Below are positions 34,424 to 41,462 of a stretch of 47,651 bases of DNA, piece by piece. How positions within the stretch are numbered: position 1 is the first letter of the stretch; each line of letters begins with the position of its first letter. The notes under the pieces were generated by a model. That model saw only the letters and a list, made by a program, of their open reading frames with translations. It did not search any database and was not told the origin of the DNA. This DNA is from Clostridiales bacterium (GTDB lineage Bacteria > Bacillota > Clostridia > Christensenellales > Aristaeellaceae), in assembly GCA_012729115.1 (NCBI GenBank), contig JAAYDR010000007.1, positions 1 through 47,651 on the forward strand, written 5' to 3'. Position numbers and translations under genes: made by a program.

Positions 34424-35305
34424 ATGAACCTATTTCAAGGCAACATGCCTTTTTTCAAAGGGAATCTCCATTGTCATTCTACGCTTAGCGACGGGGCACT
34501 CTCTCCGGACGAAGTCATAGAAGTATACCGTTCTCTTGGTTATGATTTTCTTGCCCTCACCGATCACCGCTTGCTATCACCGGCGGCCCAGACGAAGGAG
34601 GGAATGCTTCTCCTCTCCGGGACCGAGATGGATTACTCGCTTGCCGGCGAAGTAGTTCACATCATCGGCATTGGTATGAGTGAGGAATACTCCCGCAGCC
34701 AATCGAGCCGTTTGGGTCCTCAGGAATGCATCGATGGGATGCGTCATTACGGAGGGCGAGCAATTCTGGCTCATCCCGCGTGGTCCATGAACACCCTGAC
34801 CACACTGACCGGCTTGCACAACCTGACAGCCGCCGAAATCTACAACTCCGTTTCCACCTATCCCTGGAATGGAGACAGAGCCGATTCCAGCCTGTTGCTG
34901 GATCAAGCTGCCACCCATGGCGCGCTCTACCGCTTTGTTGCCTCGGACGATTCCCACAGGTATCAGGGCGAAGCCGGAAGAAGCTTCACCCATGTTCAGG
35001 CTTCAGATCTGTCGTCCAAGGCCATTCTGGAAGCGCTGGATGCCGGAAGGTTTTATGCCAGCCAAGGCCCCCGATTTAATCAGATCACCCTCACCGATAC
35101 CGAGTTGCTCATCCATTGTTCGCCTGTGGATACGGTGATTTTTTACAGCAATCAGGTCTGGGCAGCCGGCAGGTGCGTGACAGGCTCAGGAATCACCATG
35201 GCCCACTACAACCTTGAGGCGAACCAAGGTGAATCCTTCCTCCGGTGTCAAATCATTGACGCCCAGGGAAAAAGCGCCTGGTCGAACCCTATCTCCCTTA
35301 TATAA
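34424..35305 (+). CDS. PHP-domain metallophosphoesterase
   Basis: Protein of 293 residues without signal peptide. The PHP metal-site motifs are all present: GNLHCHSTLSDG (H-x-H), LTDHR, AHPAW and ASDDSH. The N-terminal domain resembles RNase AM/YciV-type 3',5'-bisphosphate phosphatases and CehA-like hydrolases. A C-terminal beta-rich part of about 70 residues follows GRFYASQGPRF. A TTG-initiated frame opens at 34379, but the ATG at 34424 has GGAAGGTGG close upstream. It is 18 bases before the double-barnase gene. Substrate unknown; a nucleotide or sugar phosphate is likely. Confidence 0.88.
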   Translation: MNLFQGNMPFFKGNLHCHSTLSDGALSPDEVIEVYRSLGYDFLALTDHRLLSPAAQTKEGMLLLSGTEMDYSLAGEVVHIIGIGMSEEYSRSQSSRLGPQECIDGMRHYGGRAILAHPAWSMNTLTTLTGLHNLTAAEIYNSVSTYPWNGDRADSSLLLDQAATHGALYRFVASDDSHRYQGEAGRSFTHVQASDLSSKAILEALDAGRFYASQGPRFNQITLTDTELLIHCSPVDTVIFYSNQVWAAGRCVTGSGITMAHYNLEANQGESFLRCQIIDAQGKSAWSNPISLI

Positions 35306-35323
35306 TCCAATGGAGGTTTCGCA

Positions 35324-36163
35324 ATGAGAAAGTCAAAGCCATGGCGCCATGCTTCCCTAGTACTTTTGCTTCTCATTCTATGCGGTCTCCTGACCGGCGT
35401 CTGGGCAAAGATCAATGTTCTGGAACTGAGCGCCGCGGACTATCCCGTGGTCACGGATGGTTCCTACTCCTCACTGGAGGAAGTGGCCGTATATATTGCA
35501 ACATTTGGGAAACTTCCCAGCAACTTTATAACCAAGCGGGAAGCGCAAAATTTGGGATGGGACAGCCGTAAAGGCAATCTGCATGCGGTTGCTCCCGGTT
35601 CTTCCATTGGCGGCGATTTCTTTGGTAATTACGAGGGAAATCCGGACCTGCCCAAAGGCAAGAAGTGGACGGAATGCGACATCAACTTTAATGGGAGTTT
35701 TCGAGGAGGCGAGCGCATCGTTTTTAGCCAGGATGGGTTGATCTATTACACAGAGGATCATTACAACCACTTCACACAGATTTTGGTTATTGATGGCGGC
35801 CCTCTCTCAGCTTCGCAGACCTTGCAAGTGGATGGAGCATATACCTCCAAGGAGGAGGTGGCATCCTTTATCCACCAGTTTGGCACCCTGCCCTACAATT
35901 ATCTGACAAAAGAGGAAGCCCGTGATTTGGGCTGGACGAACAAGAAGGATAACTTGGGGCAGGTTGCACCAGGCTATGCCATTGGTGGGAACTCCTTTGG
36001 AAATCGGGAAGGGCAGCTGCCAGATGCCAAAAATCGCTTATGGTGGGAATGTGACGTAAATGTCATAGACGGCAAACGAAGCCGTGAACGGTTGGTATTT
36101 TCCAACGATGGCCACATTTATTACACTTCCGACAACTACCAAACCTTTGAGAAGCTCTATTGA
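35324..36163 (+). CDS. Secreted tandem (two-domain) barnase-type ribonuclease
   Basis: Protein of 279 residues. The signal peptide ends about Ala28 (GVWA). Two consecutive copies of the microbial guanyl-RNase (barnase) domain follow, about 46-153 and 170-279. Domain 1 has LPSNFITKREAQNLGW, APGSSIGGDFF, the catalytic-base Glu117, arginines 127 and 131, and His146 in EDHYNHF. Domain 2 has LPYNYLTKEEARDLGW, NREGQLP, Glu242, arginines 252 and 256, and Asn271 (codon AAC at 36134-36136) where the catalytic His is expected. In the base-recognition loop domain 1 has Tyr103 where barnase has Arg59; domain 2 has the Arg (228). The only cysteines of the mature chain, 118 and 243, sit at the same place after the catalytic Glu of each copy. 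A barstar gene follows at 16 bases. Confidence 0.9.
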   Translation: MRKSKPWRHASLVLLLLILCGLLTGVWAKINVLELSAADYPVVTDGSYSSLEEVAVYIATFGKLPSNFITKREAQNLGWDSRKGNLHAVAPGSSIGGDFFGNYEGNPDLPKGKKWTECDINFNGSFRGGERIVFSQDGLIYYTEDHYNHFTQILVIDGGPLSASQTLQVDGAYTSKEEVASFIHQFGTLPYNYLTKEEARDLGWTNKKDNLGQVAPGYAIGGNSFGNREGQLPDAKNRLWWECDVNVIDGKRSRERLVFSNDGHIYYTSDNYQTFEKLY

Positions 36164-36179
36164 CTTGGGAGGGTACACC

Positions 36180-36476
36180 ATGAAGGAGATCACGCTGGAT
36201 ATTACGCCTTTTGAGGATAAGATACCCCTTCATCGTTATTTTAAGGAAATGCTTGATTTCCCATTCTACTACGGCGGCAATTTGGATGCGCTGTATGATG
36301 AGCTTTCCAGCAATACGGAGCCCCTTGATATCACACTGCGCTATTCCGCCAAGCCCAAAGGCAGGATGGAACAGTATCTACCCCGGTTACTGAAGGTATT
36401 TGAGGATGCGGCCCGGGAGAACTACCACCTGAAGGTCCGCTTTGTAAGCGACACTGAAACGTCTGACAGGGAATAA
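36180..36476 (+). CDS. Barstar-type ribonuclease inhibitor
   Basis: Cytoplasmic protein of 98 residues. The diagnostic barnase-contact helix is FYYGGNLDALYDEL, with Tyr30, Asn34, Asp36, Tyr39 (Trp in barstar) and Asp40 matching barstar Tyr29, Asn33, Asp35, Trp38 and Asp39. By ungapped alignment on the later VF motif, barstar Glu76 corresponds to Pro68. GGGAGGG lies about six bases before the ATG at 36180; a longer frame from 36084 lies inside the RNase gene and is discarded. It would protect the producer from the RNase before export. Immediate proximity suggests co-transcription. Confidence 0.92.
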   Translation: MKEITLDITPFEDKIPLHRYFKEMLDFPFYYGGNLDALYDELSSNTEPLDITLRYSAKPKGRMEQYLPRLLKVFEDAARENYHLKVRFVSDTETSDRE

Positions 36477-36566
36477 CTCCAATCGGCAGAATTGTCAGTA
36501 TCCCGAAATCGTTTCAAAACCCTTAGTTTTCGCCACAAAAATATGAATCTTCTGTTTCATATACCC

Positions 36567-36595
36567 TTGCTTTTTTTTACATTTGGTCTTACAAT
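36567..36595 (+). promoter_or_regulatory. Promoter of the response regulator/kinase/GerMN operon
   Basis: TTGCTT (36567-36572), a 17-base spacer and TACAAT (36590-36595). A palindrome covers the -10 and TTTACA/CTTACA direct repeats fall in the spacer, so binding of a regulator here is plausible. Confidence 0.55.
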
Positions 36596-36601
36596 GTAAG
36601 A
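36587..36601. promoter_or_regulatory. Palindrome TCTTACA-A-TGTAAGA over the -10 box
   Basis: A perfect 15-base inverted repeat with a single central base. It overlaps the -10 box of the two-component operon. Together with the TTTACA at 36576-36581 and CTTACA at 36588-36593, whose starts are 12 bases apart, it may be a binding site for the operon's own regulator or another repressor. Confidence 0.4.
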
Positions 36602-36674
36602 AATGTGGTGCAAACAGAATCATTTGAGCATCATAATGTAAATGCCATACCGGCGGAGGGGGATGGGGAAACCA

Positions 36675-37367
36675 ATGGCCAAGCGCATTTTATTGGTTGA
36701 CGATGAGCCATTGATTGTGAAAGGCTTGAAATATACGCTGGAACAGGAGGGGTTCGAAACAGACTCCGCTTCCGACGGCGAAGAGGCTTTGGCAAAGTTT
36801 TTTGCCGGTAATTTTGATTTTATCCTGCTGGATGTGATGCTTCCCAAAATGGATGGTATCACGGTTTGCCAGCGCATCAGGGAGCATAGTAATGTCCCCA
36901 TCATCATGTTGACTGCCAAGGGCGAGCATATTGATAAAATTCTTGGCTTGGAGTACGGTGCGGATGACTACATGACCAAGCCTTTCAACATTCTGGAGGT
37001 CAAGGCCCGTATTAAAACCATTCTGCGACGGGCAGCCGGCGCACAGCAAGCGGAAGCCCGCAAGACAATCCGCGTTCACGATATGGAAATCAATTCTGTC
37101 AATCGCTCCGTAACCCTGGGTGGCAAAGATGTGCGACTGACCGCCAAGGAGTTTGATCTGTTACAAATGTTTGTCAACAATCGCGGCAAGGTGTTTAGCC
37201 GTGAGGCCATGCTGGAAACGGTATGGAAGTACGATTACACCGGAGACGCTCGAACGGTTGACGTGCATATTCGTCGACTCCGTGAAAAAATCGAGCGCAA
37301 CCCCGCTCAACCGGAGTTTATCTTCACCAAGTGGGGAGTTGGCTACTATTTCACCGATAAGGATTAA
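36675..37367 (+). CDS. Response regulator (OmpR/PhoB family)
   Basis: Regulator of 230 residues. The receiver domain has the acid pocket in LLVDDEP, phospho-acceptor Asp53 in ILLDVMLP and a KP motif in YMTKPF. The winged-helix output domain ends in FTKWGVGYYF. The ATG at 36675 follows GGGG six bases upstream and gives the standard start; the frame opens 11 codons earlier. It is followed by an overlapping sensor kinase and two GerMN lipoproteins. Confidence 0.93.
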   Translation: MAKRILLVDDEPLIVKGLKYTLEQEGFETDSASDGEEALAKFFAGNFDFILLDVMLPKMDGITVCQRIREHSNVPIIMLTAKGEHIDKILGLEYGADDYMTKPFNILEVKARIKTILRRAAGAQQAEARKTIRVHDMEINSVNRSVTLGGKDVRLTAKEFDLLQMFVNNRGKVFSREAMLETVWKYDYTGDARTVDVHIRRLREKIERNPAQPEFIFTKWGVGYYFTDKD

Positions 37368-38829
37368 TAACCCATTTACCTCCATTCGATGGAAAATCCT
37401 ACTCGCCTTCCTGCTGATCGTCGGAGTGAGCTATTATGCTGTAGCTGCTTCCCTGATTGCGCTGGTGGGCGATTATCTGTTTTCCGACCGGATGCGCCAG
37501 GACCGAATTAACACGGACCGGATGACCGTGGAGGTAGAGCAGCTTCTTTTATCTGCACAAATACCTGCACTGCAAGCCCACCTGGAGGATGCCAGTCGGG
37601 AGTTGGGCGGCAGGCTAATGGTTCTGGATAGCAGTGGAAAGGTCCAGGCAGACAGTTATTCTGAGCTAAACGGAAGCCGAATGGAACTTCCGGAGGTAGC
37701 CAGTATTTTGCTGGATGGAAAGACTGCCGATTATGGGGTTCACAAACTCGCACCCACCGCCTCCCAACAAGCACCTTTTCTTTCGTTTTTACAACCCTAT
37801 GACCCCAATGTCCAGTGGGTGGGATACTGTACCTCCGCCCTCACGAAAAGTGGGCAGATCATAGGGGTATTGTTGTTTTCCTCTCCCCTTCAGGACATGA
37901 TGCAGCGGCTTTTCACCTTGCAGGACCAGATGATTTTTTACTTTTTGATTGCCGCGGCCGCATCCATCGTCATCGCCCTTATCTTCTCCAGCGTCATCAC
38001 TCGGCCTATCGCCAGTCTGACCCGCAGTATTCAGCGCATGGGCCGCGGTGATCTTTCTGTTCGCGTACCGGTGAAAGGAAGCGGGGAACTGCGCCGATTG
38101 GCCACCACCTTTAATGCCATGTCCGAAAAGCTGGAACTGCTGGACAAGAGCCGCAACCAATTTGTATCCAACGCCAGCCATGAGTTGAAAACCCCCCTGG
38201 CAACCATGAAAATTTTATTGGAGAGTATCATTTACCAGCCGGACATGGACAATGACCTGCGCACAGAATTTCTCACCGACGTGAACAAGGAGATCGACCG
38301 ACTGAATCTGATCATCAGCGACCTGCTCACGTTGGTGAGCATGGACGCAAAAACCATGCGGCTCAACCGGGAAACCTTTAGCCTGGCTCAGGTTATCACT
38401 GAAAATGCCCACCGTCTCGCCCCTGTAGCCGAGCAGCGCAACCAGGAGATCAAGCTTCAAATCTCCGACAACTGCGAAATGTATGCAGACCGTGCTAAAC
38501 TCACCCAGGTGGTTTATAACCTGATGGACAACGCCATTAAGTACACCCAGGAAGGCGGTACCATCCGTCTGCGACTGATCCGCTCCGGCAGGGATGCGAT
38601 TCTCTCTGTTGCAGACAATGGCCCTGGAATCCCCAAGGCGGATCAAGCCCATATCTTCGATCGTTTCTATCGTGTGGACAAGGCCCGGGGCAGAGATACC
38701 GGAGGTACCGGCCTGGGTCTGTCTATTGTTCATCAAATGGTACTTATGCATGGAGGGAGCGTTACGGTGGACAGCGAGGAAGGTCACGGCACTGTCTTTA
38801 CAGTGGAGCTGCCCATCCATCAGGGATAG
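37339..38829 (+). CDS. Membrane sensor histidine kinase, non-ATG start
   Basis: Kinase of about 496 residues. A first membrane helix (KILLAFLLIVGVSYYAVAAS), an extracytoplasmic sensor of about 150 residues, a second helix (FYFLIAAAASIVIALIF) and HAMP precede HisKA with His281 in NASHELKTPL. The ATPase domain has NLMDNAIKYT, DNGPGIP and GTGLGLSI. No ATG lies in frame before the first helix. The TTG at 37339 inside the regulator gene abuts GGGGAG; an ATT at 37348 has better spacing. The exact start is therefore uncertain by a few codons. Partner of the regulator just upstream; resembles PhoR/ResE-type kinases. Confidence 0.85.
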   Translation: MATISPIRINNPFTSIRWKILLAFLLIVGVSYYAVAASLIALVGDYLFSDRMRQDRINTDRMTVEVEQLLLSAQIPALQAHLEDASRELGGRLMVLDSSGKVQADSYSELNGSRMELPEVASILLDGKTADYGVHKLAPTASQQAPFLSFLQPYDPNVQWVGYCTSALTKSGQIIGVLLFSSPLQDMMQRLFTLQDQMIFYFLIAAAASIVIALIFSSVITRPIASLTRSIQRMGRGDLSVRVPVKGSGELRRLATTFNAMSEKLELLDKSRNQFVSNASHELKTPLATMKILLESIIYQPDMDNDLRTEFLTDVNKEIDRLNLIISDLLTLVSMDAKTMRLNRETFSLAQVITENAHRLAPVAEQRNQEIKLQISDNCEMYADRAKLTQVVYNLMDNAIKYTQEGGTIRLRLIRSGRDAILSVADNGPGIPKADQAHIFDRFYRVDKARGRDTGGTGLGLSIVHQMVLMHGGSVTVDSEEGHGTVFTVELPIHQG

Positions 38830-38840
38830 GAGGAATGTCC

Positions 38841-39836
38841 GTGAAAGGAAATAAACTTTTGGTGGCCTTCCTGTCCATCTCCCTGTGCGTTCTGATGGGC
38901 GGGTGCAGCCTGTCTACAAACCCTCTGGAAAAGGTCAGGGCGACTTCTGTGCCAGGTCTTGCCATGCGCCTTCACCCCGCTTCTGCCTCCGATGAAAATG
39001 TGGATACCTTCCAAGTCTCCCTCTACTTCCGCTTTGAAAATGAACCTATGTTAGCTGCCGAGACCCGAATGCTTACAGCCCGTCGGGATGAAAGCAAAGA
39101 ACTGGTACTTCTGCGGGCCTTATTGGAAGGCCCTTCCGCCGGCCATAGCGAACTGAAACGCCTATTCCCCGAAGGTGTGCAAGTGGAAAGTGTCACTGAA
39201 CATAATGGAATTTTATATATTACTTTCAATGATGCCCTGCTCACCGCCGATGAGGTGCCGGATGACTGGCAAAGCCGGCCTGAATGGGTCATCGAGGCTC
39301 CTACCCTCCGGGCTTTGACAATTCAAAGCGCCATTGCTTCCGTCACGGAGAGCTTCCCGTATCATGGTGTACAGATTCTGGTGTACAGCACCCATAAGGT
39401 CCAAAGCAGCCTCCGTCTGGAGAATTCCTATTTTCTCACGGACGCTCAGGGGTTGAGCGAACCCCTCTCCCGGAATGAAAGTCTATTACTAACTCCCCAG
39501 AACGCGGTCCTGCGCCTGATGAAAGCATGGCAGCTCAGGGACTATGCCGCCATCTACCCTTATATCGCCACCGGGAAAGAAAGCGAACTAAAGCCTTCCC
39601 TGCAGAACATGTCACTGGAACTGGATGCCGCGGCTTCATTGATGGATTACACCGTAAGCGGTGGCAGCGTTTCCACTGACGGTCGCCGTTGTGTCCTCAC
39701 CGTGCAATACACCCTCCAGGGTGAGGGCAGTATTCCCATCGCAGCGTCCTATCCCCTGCCGCTCATTCGAGAAAATGATATCTGGAAAATTGAGTTTGCT
39801 CAGTTGCTTGCCCTTATGGTTCCCACCAATCACTGA
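38841..39836 (+). CDS. GerMN-domain lipoprotein
   Basis: Exported lipoprotein of 331 residues. The N terminus ends in a lipobox LMGGC (cysteine about 22). A GerMN-type domain of about 100 residues follows (KELVLLRALLEGPSAG, LFPEGVQVESV, LYITFND). A C-terminal NTF2-like half (about 215-331) contains PQNAVLRLMKAWQLRDYAAI. GGAGG is seven bases before a GTG at 38841; the ATG at 38835 is too close to it, so GTG is preferred. GerMN domains occur in the spore germination protein GerM and actinobacterial LpqB. The position behind the kinase suggests an envelope partner of the two-component system. Confidence 0.85.
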   Translation: MKGNKLLVAFLSISLCVLMGGCSLSTNPLEKVRATSVPGLAMRLHPASASDENVDTFQVSLYFRFENEPMLAAETRMLTARRDESKELVLLRALLEGPSAGHSELKRLFPEGVQVESVTEHNGILYITFNDALLTADEVPDDWQSRPEWVIEAPTLRALTIQSAIASVTESFPYHGVQILVYSTHKVQSSLRLENSYFLTDAQGLSEPLSRNESLLLTPQNAVLRLMKAWQLRDYAAIYPYIATGKESELKPSLQNMSLELDAAASLMDYTVSGGSVSTDGRRCVLTVQYTLQGEGSIPIAASYPLPLIRENDIWKIEFAQLLALMVPTNH

Positions 39837-39857
39837 CTCTGGGAAGGAGGAAACACT

Positions 39858-41417
39858 GTGGGTTCTCGATACAGATCTTATAAACTTTTCCCATGGCTGA
39901 TGATCTGTTGCCTGGCGCTTTCCTCCTGCTCCGGGAGTATCCCTGTGCAGCCAAAAACCGCCGAAACCACTCTGCCTCCTGTTGTCTCCAAATATACGCC
40001 TCCCATTGGCGATGCCGCTCTGGAGTATACAGGGGAGGTTACCCTTTTCCTGCCCCGTCTGGATAGCCTCCGGCTTGCCTCCATTACCCAAACCATTCCC
40101 TTAAGTGCCGCAAAACCCCAAGCGGAAAATGTGGTACGAGCTTTGCTAGCCCATGAGGGCAACAACTCTGTCTCCTCTGTGGGCGGTCATATCAAGCTTG
40201 CGCTTTATGGGGCCAATCCGGTGGAAATCAGCCGGGATGTAGTTACCGTCAACCTGGCAGCCTCAGCCCTCCAACTGGAACGAAAAGCCTTCTTTCTAGC
40301 CTGTCAGGCCATCACAAACACCCTTACCTCCCTGCCTGGTATTCATTACGTCAACATATTGGTGATGGATCGTGCCATCGGCCTTGATATTGCAGGTACC
40401 TTGCCCATGGGTGGTCTTAGCCGTAGTGTGGGTGAGGATGTGGGAGCGCTATATGAACAGCTCTTATCCCAGCGGGTCAAAACCGGAGAGGACCCTACCG
40501 CAAGAGGGCTTACCTCCCTTGTCACCCTTTACTTCCCGCTGGCGTTGTTGGACGGCATTATGCCGGAGGCGCGTTCCATCTCCTTTGATAGCCAGTCCCC
40601 GTCCGATATGGTTATACACCTGTTGAAAGAATTGGCCACAGGCCCGCAGCAAATCGGTCGTTCCCCTGCGCTGCCCGGACTTAGTGAACAGCTGGTCGCA
40701 CGTCCCGAACTGATGGATGCGCCGGATGGTGGCGGTAAACTCATTGTTCTTCGCTATGCTCAGAACTTTGACGAAATGATAGCAGGGCTGGAGTTGAACC
40801 GGGCCACTTTGATGGCCTCCATCTGTTATACCCTCTCCACCTTCATCCCCGGTGTATCGGGCATACAAATCTATATCGGCCAGGACAGGGTACAAAACGT
40901 TCTGGTGCGCGACAGCGTCAATGAAGTTGCCATACTTTTCAATAATGCCATCCAGCACCGAGCGGATTATGCCGCATTCCTGATGGATCTGGGAACGCTT
41001 TACCTGTCCTCCCTGGACAATAAAAATCTGGTTCAAGTGGAACGCCCTATGCCCTACTACCTCACAAAAAATCCCAGGGCTTTGCTCCTGGAGCTGGCCA
41101 AGGGGCCGCTTACTTTCGATAGCGTGGCGTCCCATCCCTTGATGAACTTGGGTGCCTTAAAGGACTCCGATCTGGTCGGTTTTGCCATCAATGATTATAC
41201 ATTGCTGGTAAACTTCGCACCCACCTTTGCCCTGGTGGGTCAGGGTTTCCCTCCCCAACAGGACCGTTTGCTGGCCTATGGCCTGGTCAATACCCTCTCC
41301 TCCATCAGCAGAATCCGCCGAGTCTGTTTCTTCGTAGCCGGGGAATGGCCCAAAGACTTTTCGGGGGAAATTCAGTGGGCCGGCGATTTTTATATGAATA
41401 TGGGCCTGGTGCGATGA
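39858..41417 (+). CDS. Multi-GerMN lipoprotein, GTG start
   Basis: Lipoprotein of 519 residues with lipobox LALSSC (cysteine about 24). At least two, perhaps three, GerMN-like units can be seen: ENVVRALLAHEGNN with VTVNLAASAL, DMVIHLLKELATGPQQ with LIVLRYAQNF, and RALLLELAKGPLTF with LLVNFAPTFA. It starts with GTG eight bases after GGAAGGAGG. It is the last gene of the regulator-kinase-lipoprotein operon and faces a convergent kinase gene 45 bases away with no clear terminator. Exact function unknown; probably part of envelope or spore-related sensing. Confidence 0.82.
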   Translation: MGSRYRSYKLFPWLMICCLALSSCSGSIPVQPKTAETTLPPVVSKYTPPIGDAALEYTGEVTLFLPRLDSLRLASITQTIPLSAAKPQAENVVRALLAHEGNNSVSSVGGHIKLALYGANPVEISRDVVTVNLAASALQLERKAFFLACQAITNTLTSLPGIHYVNILVMDRAIGLDIAGTLPMGGLSRSVGEDVGALYEQLLSQRVKTGEDPTARGLTSLVTLYFPLALLDGIMPEARSISFDSQSPSDMVIHLLKELATGPQQIGRSPALPGLSEQLVARPELMDAPDGGGKLIVLRYAQNFDEMIAGLELNRATLMASICYTLSTFIPGVSGIQIYIGQDRVQNVLVRDSVNEVAILFNNAIQHRADYAAFLMDLGTLYLSSLDNKNLVQVERPMPYYLTKNPRALLLELAKGPLTFDSVASHPLMNLGALKDSDLVGFAINDYTLLVNFAPTFALVGQGFPPQQDRLLAYGLVNTLSSISRIRRVCFFVAGEWPKDFSGEIQWAGDFYMNMGLVR

Positions 41418-41462
41418 AGGACGTATCTGGAAAAGTACTTATCTGGTTATACAGGAACATCA

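Noticed and set aside
36544-36566. ATATGAA/TTCATAT hairpin after the barstar gene
   Set aside because: A weak AT-only stem without a U run; not a credible terminator.
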